A stretch of 64,000 nucleotides of DNA from Paraspadella gotoi. Taxonomy: Eukaryota > Chaetognatha. This document shows, one piece after another, positions 10,801 through 21,735 of the stretch. The stretch lies in assembly GCA_051294375.1 (NCBI GenBank), contig CM119263.1, forward strand, positions 13,532,414-13,596,413, given 5' to 3'. The position numbers and the translations under genes are program-made. Positions within the stretch are counted from its first letter, which is position 1. Each line of letters begins with the position of its first letter. Under the pieces are notes generated by a model. The model made no database searches. It had not been told where the DNA came from and saw nothing but the letters and a program-made list of their open reading frames with translations.

Positions 10801-13800
10801 AGAGGTTCTGGGGACACCAAACCAGATTGAGAGAAATTTAGAGTAAGCCAAACCTGAGATCCAATTCTTAGAAGACAAAAGGCGGCGAAATTTTTGTCGT
10901 TTTTCATTCTGAAATCTTCGCTTCGCCACAACAAAGGAATTCGCAAGTCACTTATCGAGACTTTTGCTCGACAGGGCACCTGATGTGTGTAATAATTCTA
11001 TTATTTCTTTTATGAATTTAGCTAATTATCACTTATTATCATAAAATGTCATACTTGATCTTTTTCCATGACTTGCCGCATCGACGCCATTCTTTTTAAA
11101 TCTCGCTTTTGTTTTTGCAGTTCTTCTGAAAAATTTTTAACGGTTATCGTTAGGTCGTTTTAATAAAGCTTGAGTCAAGCTATCACTTAAATTTTAAGTG
11201 TTAGTATGTTTAAGTTTTAAGTTAAAGTATGTTACCGCGCACCGGAATAAGATTTCATCCTTTGCTCCGAAACGACGAGACTCTTCGCTCCTTCCAACAA
11301 CTGCTTCGGATGCTGTGCAGCACTCAACAGCTTCGTCGTTCCGTCGCGGATCTTAATCTCCAAGTCGATCTTGTGCTGAAGGCTTTCATCCTGATGATAA
11401 AAGGAATAACACAAATTAAGTAGTTGATCTAAACATAAGATGAATCTGTTTATTTTTAACGAACTATCAGTATCATCAAAAAAAAATTAACCATTTATCT
11501 TTTGTTTTTTATATCAAAAACTTTCTTTTATGTGACCGACATCTGAGAACGGATTTTTTAACTGATACCTTTTGTCTAAATCAGTTTCCAAGGATACCTT
11601 AAAGAGGTATAAAAAAAAAACTGCAATACAACGCGACCTCAATGCGTGCTTTTGTGCATTGTGCTTCGTGCAATTATCTATAAAGGCTTTAAGCGATCAT
11701 GGGTTTCAGACTGTAGTCGATCACCACATTAAAAAAGTCTTTTACTCTAAAAAAGTAATAAAATAAAAAGAAATATACAAACTCAAAGCTCAACGTTCGA
11801 CATGAGTGGAGTGGAACTTATCAAATGTCAAGATCTCTACAATTTGTTAAATCAGTTCTTCCGATACCCTTACGTAACGTAAGAATTTAGATTTAGATAT
11901 CTCTTCGATGTATATATCGATGCTCTATATTTTCACGCGATTATTTTCCTTAAAAATGTTTCCGCTTATTCCAGCGACCCAAACTTCCTTCTGCTACTGG
12001 ATGCCAGAACCTGGGATCACTACGAGTACCAACACATCGTGACCGCCAAGTATGCGCCGCGTTCACCCGACAACCAATTCTTCATACCCTACGGAGCCGA
12101 GCTCCAGTATAAAAAAAATGTCGTTGTTTACGACGGCGGTACTAGTAAGAAAACGTTACGTCTCAATTTGTTTAAAAGATTGGCTAAAAAATATTTAGTT
12201 TTAAAAAGATAATCCAAATATTAACTTTTTTTAACTTCATAGCATCATGATATTTACAGTTTTTTTTTTAAAGTTCCTTTTTTCGTATTCGTACATAGAT
12301 TCAATTCCCGAAGTGAACCAAGTGACTGACGATGCGATGGATCGTTCCGACAATGTCGAAGAGATCAATCGGGCCGTCGAATACGCCAACGAACTACAAC
12401 TCTTGTCCAAGAATGCCGTCAAGATTTTGGAAGGTTCGCGACGATTGAAATGATGAACCAAGAAAATCCATATTTGTAAAAAATTGTTTAAAAAGGAGGG
12501 TTTCAACGATTCTCCGGCGCCTACCACTTTTTGCGCACGGAGAAAATGATCTACATGCCGAGGGAGCTGGAGACTCTGAAGACTTACCCTATCGAAATCA
12601 TCCACGGTTTGCTTTATCTGGGCAACGAGAAACACGGCAACGACCACGATATTCAAAAGCATCTCAAGGTATGGACGAGCGTAATATGTTCAAATATATA
12701 CTTTTCTGTACTGGATTACGCGTAATTTTTAAAAATACTTTGTCTGGGGAAACATGGCGGATTGAACTATATGATAAAATTAGAGGCCCATATAAAATAT
12801 ATTTCTCATTCACAATCAGATTAAGGCTCACGTGATTTGCCAAGAAGAATACTCGAAGATTGCTCCGCCGATCTGCGACTACGTGTTGCACCTCAAAATA
12901 GAGGACAGCACCACGGCCGAGATCTCCCGACCCTGCGTCAAGGCCATGGACTTCATGCAAAACTACCTGGACAACGATCTCCCTGTTTTGGTGTGGGGAG
13001 AGAACGAGACTTCCAGGGCCGCCACAATCAGTGAGAAAGAGCTTTGTTTTTTTCATAGATTTTTTATTGTTTGATTTATTCATCGAGTTGCTTTATTGAT
13101 GCAATTGTCCGTTTGTTTTATTGATTGATTATTTAGCTTCGATTAATTAGTTCGATTAGTCCTCATTGATTGATTTGATTGTTTGATTGATAAACAAATC
13201 GGTTTTATTCTCGGGCCAAAGTAACATATAATTTTTGTCAATGCGGGGAAGAATCTTAGCTGTAAAAGAAAAACCATCAAGTGCTAAACGCTTGCTCCCA
13301 ATCGCTTTCTCAGTAACGGCGTACCTCATGAAGTCTCGGAAGTGGACGATGCAACGGGCGCTTCAGCTCGTCCGCGCCTGCCACTACCACACGCGCCCTA
13401 ATCGGGGATTTCTCCAAGAACTCATTCAGTTCGAGACGCAATTGTTCGCTGGCGAAGGAGAAGAAGACATGGAGGCCTCGTGATGTGCGCCTGTCCCCCT
13501 CGGTGTACGAGCGGGAAGGGTCAGACCAGATAACAGACGCAATTTTTTTTTTTCAGTTTCAATTTTTAATCTTGTTATTTCATCTCGTCCTTACCACTGC
13601 CGCTGTCGCATACTCGCGTCCGCACACTCGAACGCTGCCGCATATACTCACTATCCAATATCCATATCTCTCTGTCACCCGAAAAAGAATAATCTGTCCG
13701 GAACCTCTCAACTCAGTGAATGGGATTTTTTTTCCCTTTTATCCCTTTTACCTCATCACGTCTTTTCTGTCAACGAAAGAGAATAATCGCCTTGAACTTA

Positions 13801-14621
13801 ATAAAATAAATATAACGGTTTCTTTTTTTTTATATCTCGGATGCGTCGGAACTGTGAACCTACGTGAACTCGTGAACGAAAAAAAAAACTCCGGGTTCAT
13901 TAGCGTGATTGAAGCTTCTTTTCTCTGATTAACAAATTAGATTTATTCTTACTACGTCGCTTGTATATTGGCTAAAACTTTTTTTTTCTGTAGGGGCTAA
14001 GAGCATGACTGCAATTCCCCCTTCTGACTTACTAATTTTAACATCTTTTTAGGTTTTTTTAGGTCGATTCTTATCATTACAAATCGTGAGCCACCACTTA
14101 AAAATGACGGACCAGACTAATTCTTAATATATTTAATCGTTTTCCATCCCCCAAAAAAGGGTGGAGCCCCGGGGTAAAATGATTCAAAGCATATTTACCC
14201 CTTCATTGGACACATTTATGGTAGAAAACTAATTCGGTAAAAATTAAATTTAATCGCCCGCTCATTATCAAAAGAACTTTCGAGAGAAATTTAAAGAGAT
14301 TTTAAAAAGGAAATCCGTGGAAACTAGTATTAACAATGATTATGTTAATTAATGGTAATATTGATAAAAAATTATAATCACCGTTATGGAGTCGAGGATT
14401 TGCTGAAAGTAAAACTTGTCCAGGTCGTCGTCTTCGAAAAGAGATTTGGGGGCGGTTCCGAGAACCGGGGACGCCACGCGCCCCGAGGCGCCGTCCGTAG
14501 ACTCCACGCCCTCGGCCCGCGACAGGGCGCCGTCCAGTCGCTGCCGCGCCGGAACGGTAAGTCGGAGCGGCGTCGGCGGCGGGGTGCGGCGTCGGATCCG
14601 AAACATCCCCGAAGACGACAT
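7873..14621 (-). CDS. Rhotekin-like Rho effector, 12 exons
   Basis: Exons, in transcription order: 14382-14621, 11243-11390, 11055-11125, 10854-10979, 10016-10089, 9737-9915, 9466-9611, 9305-9395, 9103-9221, 8812-9008, 8388-8662, 7873-8318. All phases agree and give 703 residues. Residues ~68-150 form an HR1/Rho-binding helix (LQHKIDLEIKIRDG, then LLEGAKSLVVSEQRM). Residues ~154-345 are the anillin-homology/C2-like region (VSISDLRIPLLW; DFECHVEVYAFDF; GPRFSLVARAKI; LCCRFAAQPFC). A PH domain follows at ~345-460 (KSCWSEYWCRL, ending SQWWAALQQHLLDQ). The last ~240 residues are a Ser/Pro-rich tail. Domain order and several motifs match vertebrate rhotekin, which binds active Rho through HR1; human RTKN is shorter. 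Intron 1 (~3 kb) holds STYXL1 on the other strand. The PH-to-tail join uses a non-ideal donor (GA|GTACGC); without it the protein would stop at 8790. Confidence 0.88.
9009..11054 (-). other. Rhotekin introns 3-9
   Basis: Introns are 71-760 bp, AT-rich, with canonical GT..AG ends. The intron between exons 4 and 5 (10090-10853) is the largest in this block and carries two copies of a GC-rich 16-mer (see repeat entry). Confidence 0.7.
10415..10560. repeat. Pair of GC-rich motifs CCCCGGCGGGGTCTTA
   Basis: CCCCGGCGGGGTCTTAGCGC (~10425-10444) and CCCCGGCGGGGTCTTACCGC (~10540-10559) are repeated ~115 bp apart in an otherwise AT-rich intron. Each contains the self-complementary core CCCCG-GCGGGG. 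A related TTTTTAGCGTGCCCTCCTCGGGG precedes them at ~10360-10390. Possibly remnants of a small retroposon; function unknown. Confidence 0.6.
11802..13483 (+). CDS. STYXL1 (MK-STYX) pseudophosphatase
   Basis: Six exons: 11802-11878, 11975-12144, 12299-12433, 12496-12668, 12820-13030, 13314-13483. Phases fit throughout and give 311 residues, the same size as the human protein (313). Residues ~5-150 are a rhodanese/CDC25-like domain (DPNFLLLLDAR; LEGGFQRFSGAYHFLR). Residues ~160-300 are a dual-specificity-phosphatase fold (YPIEIIHGLLYLGN; IKAHVIC; TRPNRGFLQELI). The signature loop reads VWGENETSRA: the His and Cys of HCx5R are Trp and Gly, while Arg is kept, so it should be catalytically dead, as known for MK-STYX (Phe-Ser in human). 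The exon 4 start was chosen to keep the rhodanese EGGF motif. The gene lies wholly inside rhotekin intron 1, antisense. AATAAA occurs at 13800 and 13805. Confidence 0.93.
13484..14381. other. 3' flank of STYXL1 / rest of rhotekin intron 1
   Basis: Contains the likely STYXL1 3'UTR with overlapping AATAAA signals at 13800-13810, then AT-rich intron sequence. No further exon is evident. Confidence 0.6.
14382..14621 (-). CDS. Rhotekin exon 1 (start codon exon)
   Basis: Eighty codons from ATG at 14621 to a phase-0 donor ACG|GTGATT. The first ~60 residues are basic and Pro/Thr/Ser-rich. The last ones read FYFQQILDSIT and join in frame to DESLQHKIDLEIKI of the next exon, 3 kb away. The joined stretch aligns position by position with the known rhotekin LYIRQMALSLEDTELQRKLD region. 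That is the reason for assigning this isolated exon to rhotekin rather than to a separate gene. Confidence 0.75.
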
Positions 14622-15410
14622 CGGCGTCGCTGGGAAGAGTTACGAGGGGTTTAGAAGTTTTTAGGTCCGATTTTTGACACGAGTTTGTTCAGGTCTAGAA
14701 ACATCGGAAATGCTCTCCAGCGGAGAAAGATGAAAGAAAATGATTTTGTTTTTTTTCTGTTTTCTTTGTTTTTTTTTGGGGGGGTGGAAAGTCGAAAACG
14801 GGTCCAGAAGTTGGCAGTGGGAGAGAAGGTCTCGTAAGGGAGGCGGTCGGGAAAGGAAGTTTCGAGATAACGTATATGATTGGGTTATCTCAGAGAGAAG
14901 TTAGGCGATGGGAGTGTCTGGCAGAGATTCAGCGAATATATTCCTACAAAGGGATAGTGAAGTGGGTTAGATAGGTTGACGACTCGAGTCAGTGTCAGTG
15001 TCAGAGAAAAAGCTACCGAGCTACGACTCGATGATCTTCTGAAATTTGCCTGCCCGAATCCCTTCTAACCATGAAACGCCGGCAAATGCCAGGCCGATAC
15101 TCTTGAGGCGAGGTCGCTCGATAAATCCCTCTTCGCAAGTAGATGGCGGGACTGGTGGGTTCGTCCTTATTAACGGTTTCTGAATCGGGGCTTCTGGAGC
15201 AGCGAGGGAGGTCTCGAGTTTTCTTCTCGGGGGTGCTGAGATGTCGGGATCGAGAAAGGCTCTTTGAAAGGCGGCGAACCGAGTTCAAGGAATTCGCTCG
15301 ATCGAAAAAAATGACTCTCACTCGGATCGCGGAAAAAATATCGATTCTCGTTAAGAAAAAAAAACTTTTGGTGAGGGGGGAAGGAAGAGAGAAGTTCGAG
15401 GACCCACGGT

Positions 15411-15442
15411 CGGTCGGTCGGTCGGTCGGTCGGTCGGTCGGT
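15411..15442 (+). repeat. (GGTC)n microsatellite
   Basis: About eight perfect GGTC units (CGGTCGGTCGGT...). It is the only tetranucleotide of this type in the window. Confidence 0.95.
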
Positions 15443-15906
15443 CAGAGCCAAGAGTTTTTTTTTCTTTTATCTCGAAAGGTCGGTGACAGAAGTCGGAAGG
15501 GCAGGGTCGTCGTCGACTGAGGGTGTTGACAGCGGAGAGTGACCGATGAGCGACGACGTCAAACTGAAAGAGAAAAAAAAAGAGAAAATGTGTTGTTTAA
15601 TATTTATTAAGTTAAATCTCGAATTACACCCCCCGACAGAAAAGAATCTCGGGGTTGAGCCGCGAGGGCCGATTTGTCGTTACCCCACTTATCGAACTTT
15701 TATGTTTTATGATTTTTTTTTTAGTTTCTTTTAGGATTAACTATTATCGTAAAGGAAAAAAGAAGCGACGTTATAAAAATTGGTTGATCGTGTGAAAACA
15801 AAGAGAGGGAGGGTGAATCTCGCAGACTGCCGCTTTTTACGGCCGCGGCAATGAAATATTACGCGGAAAAATATCTTTATTTCGTGTCCGATTGAGTTCA
15901 CATATC

Positions 15907-15908
<2 letters not shown>

Positions 15909-15983
<75 letters not shown>
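15909..15983. repeat. (CT)n microsatellite
   Basis: A perfect CT array of ~75 bp. Confidence 0.97.
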
Positions 15984-15987
<4 letters not shown>

Positions 15988-16273
15988 TTAATTGCGATCG
16001 TGAATTCATATTTCGGTGACTTCCGAATAGGGCAAGATTTATGAGGGGAGAAATGTGACGGGAGGCGGGTTGACTATCGGATCACGCGATGTTATTTTTT
16101 TTCCTCGTGACTTTTCTGAATGTGACGATAATTTTCGGAAAGTGAAAGAAGAGTTTCCGCGATGAAGTCGAAAAAAGAATGTCCACGAGGACGCAAAACC
16201 AAGGAAAATTACTCGAGCAGAACGATGAATCAGCTTCAGACGCTAATGAATTAATTTGAAAAATAAATACAAC

Positions 16274-16276
<3 letters not shown>

Positions 16277-16305
<29 letters not shown>
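16277..16305. repeat. (GA)n microsatellite
   Basis: A perfect GA array of ~29 bp. Confidence 0.95.
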
Positions 16306-16307
<2 letters not shown>

Positions 16308-17259
16308 TCAAAGACGCTACCTGCACACACGAAACAATTCGAGGAAAATAAACAAACGTGGAGAGAGAATAAAACCCTCAGGAATAAAAGTAGCTGGCCG
16401 CATTTCACTGTCGCGGGAATTAAAAGCGGTTGACCCCGACGACGAGTTCGATGAGTTACGAAAAGATTAACCACTACGTAATATACTCTCTTTTCTTTTC
16501 AACTAAGATTCTCTCCGAGCAATCGAAGAAATCTCTCTAAATTAGAAGATCGGGGAACCGGGGAACCTCGAAGGTAAAATGAACAAAAGGGTTCATTTCG
16601 AAAGAATTATTCGTAATTGGATCAACAATTTCGAGCACCTTATTTCCTTGACGAAGACCGAGGAAGACACGAAGAGAGAAGAAAAAATTATTATCTTGCG
16701 CACGCTTGGCCTAAGCCTATTCTGAGCAAACAAGGATCTTGTTGTATAACTGGTCTCTATCGGACTCCCAGAGGGCTCGTTGAAGCTTATCATTTTCATC
16801 GCAATGGGCGCCTGCACTCGGCCTATCGGAAAAAAAAAACCAACTCCTTTCTGCATATCCGCACGAAAAAAACTCAGATGCTAGATAAGGTTTTATTATT
16901 TCCCGTTCTCCTAAAAGAATGTAATTTATTTTTTATTACATTTTATATATGCTTTGAAACAGTAACAATGTATAATTTTTATGGTGGCATATCCTTCTTT
17001 TTTTTCTATGATTCCGTTGCACGCTACACACGTGTCAATCCTGTTTGTTTTTGGTAATGAAGTTATGTTCCGTCTTTTGAGCTTAAAGCCGACTTTCGAG
17101 TTTCGATACCCTAAAAAAAAAATTGAAAATAAAAAAATTACTAACCACGCTGCGCATCCAGTAAAAACAAAGAATCGTGAGAAATTTTTGTGGAGGCCGC
17201 GAGAAAGAATTTACTATAAACCGTGAATTCTCTCACAGGAGGATATCAAATGAGGCGCT

Positions 17260-17274
17260 GAGAGAGAGAGAGGG

Positions 17275-17320
<46 letters not shown>
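17260..17320. repeat. (GA)n microsatellite
   Basis: A GA array of ~60 bp interrupted once by a run of G. Confidence 0.95.
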
Positions 17321-17323
<3 letters not shown>

Positions 17324-20300
17324 AAACCAGAATCAGGACCTTTTCAGGAAAAAGGGTGATTATAGATGGACGTCATTGTTGTTGTTAATTTAAAGTTTTA
17401 ACCAATAAAACAGCACAAGGTCGGATTTTCGACTCTCTGGTTTCTTGTGTGAAAGGACGCCTTACTTCCAACTGGTTAAAATTAAGGCAAAACATAAGCA
17501 AAGACAACGAGAGGGATCCCTAAAGGATTTGGTTTTCGGTGTTCGTTAGAATCGCTGTTTACAAATTGAAGGCGATTCAAGGATTTTGAAAAATTGACAA
17601 AAAATGAACCCTAATGATTGAAATTCACATGAACTTATATTGTTGTTGTTGCCGCAGGTTTTACGAGATGATTTTGCTCGTCGTTCTAGTTATTTTTCTG
17701 CCGACTTCCTCATTTCAGCGGGTGATGTTTTTTTCCGTGGATTTTTCCCTCTAATCCAATTTTTCTTTTCATCTGACGTCAAAAAAAAAAAAAAAAATTC
17801 CGAGAAGCGCCCCCCTCCGCCCCCTCTCCTCTTCGCGCGGAAGGAAGTGAGGAAACGTGGATTTTTCTTGTTTCGAAGAGAAAAATAAACAGACGACGGT
17901 GAAAGTTTTGCCGGGAAAAATAATAGGACGACGGAGTTAAAAACAACGAAAAATTACGGGATGACGATAAAAATTAACTAGAGCTCGTCATAATCCGAGA
18001 AGTTTCGGAGGGAAAGATAGAGAGAGAGAGGGAGGGAGAAAAAAGGGTGAGAAAAACGAAGAGACTCGATTGTCGTTAGAGACGTCTCTTCGTCGTTGTT
18101 GTCGTCTTTTTTAACGTCGTCGTAGCCGTGAGCATCGCGCGCGACCTTGGTTCCGCGAGAGTGAATTCCATTCACGAGGCGGATCGTGACTCAAAAAAAT
18201 TTTGACGCGCGCGGAGGAAAGCCCGAGCCGTGGGAGAGGGGCGTTCGCATCCCCAACGGTCCCGCCCCTCTCTCTCACCCTCGCCCGCTCCCACAAAGAA
18301 ACGTGTTCTCTTCCCTTCCTCCCCTGACCGACTTCTCCTCGGTCCCCCGCCATGGAAGGGGAGGCAACCCGAAGGTTGGGGGGGAGAAGGATTCCTTTGT
18401 CTCTCATTATGGACGAGATTCACGGGCTATTTTCCCGTGTTTGCTCCTCGTCGCGAGACAGAGAGGGAGATAAAGAGGGAAGGGGGGAAGAGAGAGAGAA
18501 ACCGCACGTTCTCGCGCGATTAAGCGGCTCGGCCTCGAACGGGCGGGAGGAAAGAGCGGCAGAACTTGCATAAATCTCGAAAAGTGTGACGGTTTCCGGA
18601 TTTAATAGATTTTCCGGTGACTGAAAACGTAATCAATTTGAATTAGATAACGAGCCTTCTATCGCTCTGGAGTTGACTTTAGTTTTTAGCATTTCGTTTT
18701 TCACATTTTCACCATTTATCTATTCCTTCCTTCCCTTTTCCTCTCTCAAGCAATTTCCCCTTTGAAATTCAAAAGAGTAAAGTTGCAGATCTCTCGTAAC
18801 TACGTCGTAAAGAGGAAAGCTGACATTTTTAAAGCCTGTAAGTGTAAGTTATGTTTTATTCGGTATTTATAAGTCATGTTGGATTTTTGTATTTTTCGGA
18901 GCTGCTCTCGGAAATAAAAAAAAATGACGTAATAATAACGACCAAAAAGCATTAAATATAACATTTTGGGATACAAAAAAAATAATAAATTCGTACGTTT
19001 GACTCCGATTTTTAAACAAAATAAAATCCCGGCATGGTAATCGCTTTATAAATCATTTCTCATTTTTATTTTCGGACCCAAATGACAAATTCGAACTCAC
19101 TTGACGAGATGGCGACGACGTTCGAGAAAAATCGAGGAGACGTTCCCCCACGCGCGATAGAGCGAGGAGCGTGCAGGATCTCCTTAGAGACGAAGGACGA
19201 AGGACAAGAGGCGCGTGCCGAAAAACGCGAGCTCTTTTGTTTGGGCGAATCTTTTGTTTTTTTTCGTCAAGCGACTTTTTTTGCGACTCTGTCGTCAATG
19301 TTTATTGGTTAATTCAGTGGAGGCGATGACGTCACGATCGGAAAGAAATAAATTAATTGGCCGTAATGATTTTAGTGACGTCTAGACGGAATGGAATGAG
19401 GAAAATTTATCACGTGAGGCTCGAGTTTATTTGAGAAGGAGAAAAATAAAAATTACAAGAATTTACAAATAACGTTTGGCAATAACATTTAAAATATTAT
19501 AAAAAGATAAAAGTTAAAAATGCATATTTTGAGAAAAACGAGAGACTACCAGGTTCCGGATACAAAGCCATCACAGAAGAACAAAAAAATTATCCTTTCC
19601 AACGTTACCAATTTTTTTTTTAAAAAAAATAAGTCAGAGGAACAATTTCGACTTAAATTTAAAACTTCGGTTTAAGAAAAAAAAATCAAAAAATAAACAA
19701 AAAGAAAACCCGTTGAAATAAACATGGAGTAGGATTTCCTAGATTCGACGCGAGGCAAAAAAGGAAGAGGCAACGAAAAACCTCTTCTTTCAGGGTTCAT
19801 CCCGATCATTTTTTGTTCTCTGCAGACTTTGACTCTGGGATCGAGTTTCGCCGCTCGACGGGGGACTCGGTGAAGTCGACGACGGGAGGGAGCGTCGGGG
19901 GGTGGTCGACGGGGGGTTGCGGGGGTCGACTTCCGAAAGATCGAAGGAAGCGGCGACGTCACGGCTGAGAAGCGCTAGAGCCTCTCGACGCCGCGGGCTG
20001 CATCGTCACGAATTGACACTGAGGCCTCTGGCGGTGAAGCCAAGTATCTCGTTAACGAAATTTTTAATTGTGACTATGTTCAATCGTGTCAACGAGAAAT
20101 CGCAAGTATCAAATAATAATAAAGATACTATCGAAGGGATGAAGTTTCTCTTTCAATTAAGGCGAAAACAACAAAACGATCGACCAAAAAATAAAAAATA
20201 AAAACAAAGGCGATTGGTTTCTTGACCATCGATCCGCCAGCGATCGAGTCGATGGTGAGATGGTGAAGGAATAAGACAAACATCGAACCTCCTCACGTTG

Positions 20301-20945
20301 GTCGAGAGATAAACATCTTCTTCTCTCCCTGAATCGTCTTCGCCAGATCTGGTCAAAAAAAAAACTTGGCCAAACCTCCGCTCCTTCGACGGCCATCGAT
20401 TCATTCCCTTTCATCCTCCTCCTCTTCCTCCTCCTCCTCATCCTCCTTCACCATCGACGAGTTCACGCCTCTTAAAAACCAACAAAGGCCCCCGGGGGGA
20501 AAAAAAATCGCGAGTAAACAAATCTCGCGGCGAGGTTAGAAAAGAAACAAATGATGTGTTATGCCCGTTATTATTTGATTAACAGACTGACGTCGTAAAG
20601 TGTTAATTGTTTGGATGGGTTCTACCGTGAATTTTACATCTTATTCAGGTCCTGTACTGAACAAGAAGTACTGGTACTCCTTACCCTACTGCAATTTTAT
20701 AAAAAGGACGCAAATGTATATATTGATAAGGTATTTAAATGTATAGGGGTAGAGTTGTATCTACTGAAAATAACTGAAAGAAATTTCCTCCGTTTATTTT
20801 TATTCGTTGTCAATAAACATCTATCGAAGCCTGAACGAAACGAGTTTGAACTTTGGAGAAAAGGATGCTCTCTTTCTCTCTCTTTCAAACACTCTCTCCC
20901 CTGCAGCTGATTTTTCTCGTTTCTCTTGTCCGATCCATTTTAAGT

Positions 20946-20950
<5 letters not shown>
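17321..20950. other. Gene-poor, mixed-composition stretch
   Basis: Contains CpG-rich patches (about 17800-18550 and 19840-20010) among AT-rich DNA. A minus-strand frame ending at 19799 (FDLSEVDP, then a Ser/Pro/Thr-rich run) and an alternative short frame ending QPAASRGSSASQP could be a terminal exon for the 21203-21403 exon. No splice link is secure. Otherwise no gene seen. Confidence 0.4.
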
Positions 20951-21042
<92 letters not shown>

Positions 21043-21049
21043 CTCTCTC
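20951..21049. repeat. (CT)n microsatellite
   Basis: About 95 bp of CT, the longest uninterrupted dinucleotide array here, with one C duplication near its right end. Confidence 0.97.
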
Positions 21050-21202
21050 ACTTCTCACACACACTTATATCTAGAGAGCAGTTGTTTGTCTCTTTGAAAA
21101 GCCAAATCCGGATCACATTCGGTACTTAAAAAAAAAGAAGAAAATCAATTCTGAGCCTCTCTTCTAAAGTCGTTGCTCCCCTTCACGTCTCGTGCGTCTC
21201 AC

Positions 21203-21403
21203 TCGAAAAGAATGACAGCGATTCGGACCAGTTTTCTCGAGGCCTACATTTCGAAAGAACGACGGAATTTCTCGGCGCCGGAATTGGACCCGAGACTCGA
21301 CTGATTCGGCGGAGCGATTCAATGATGCCGAGTTTAAAAGATTTTCAATCGATCGAAGCTCGAACGAGAAATTTAGGGCAGGGGCGCCGTCGGAAAGAAA
21401 TTC
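21203..21403 (-). CDS. Internal exon of an unrecognised minus-strand gene
   Basis: A 201-base, phase 0-0 exon of 67 codons. It is bounded by a strong acceptor (pyrimidine run then CTTCCGATACAG) and a strong donor (TTCGA|GTGAGA). The peptide includes SDGAPALNFSFELR, SIENLLNSASLNRSAESVES and EIPSFFRNVGLEKTGPNR. It is Ser/Arg-rich without recognisable domain. Partner exons were not established: leftward candidates lie at 19.8-20.0 kb, and rightward ones would have to skip the plus-strand gene at 21.7-23.0 kb. Splice signals are good; the gene itself is unknown. Confidence 0.45.
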
Positions 21404-21735
21404 CTGTATCGGAAGCGTGAGAAGAAAAAAAAAGATGAAATGAACTCCCACTTGATGATTTTATTGACTTATACTGATTGAACATGCCAAGATTGGCGAG
21501 AAAAAAATACCGAATCGCATCGCGTCAGCTGCATCAACGATGATTCGTTTCACGTCCGCTAGTAGGTAAAGCTTGTCATTTGTTTTTTTAAGGACAACAC
21601 ATTTTTTTATAATATTATCAAATTTTGAGTAACCGCCAACGACCTTCGCCCCTCTTCTCCAGTGCCCCCTCTACTCCCCACCGCCGACGCCGCCGCGCCC
21701 TCCTCTTCCTCCTCTTCCTCCTCTCCTGCCCCCCA

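Larger units (their letters stand above)
14622..17259. other. Gene-poor stretch with microsatellites
   Basis: Directly upstream of rhotekin exon 1 and therefore its likely promoter region. It has purine-rich blocks, a (GGTC)n array, a (CT)n array and a (GA)n array. Reading frames here are interrupted and lack paired splice sites. Nothing convincing as a gene. Confidence 0.55.

Noticed and set aside
13485-13928. 147-codon plus-strand frame after STYXL1
   Set aside because: Begins just past the STYXL1 stop, contains its poly(A) signals, and has a low-complexity composition; most likely 3'UTR.
15143-15520. 125-codon plus-strand frame
   Set aside because: Passes through the (GGTC)n array as VGRSVGRS and has no splice partners or family resemblance.
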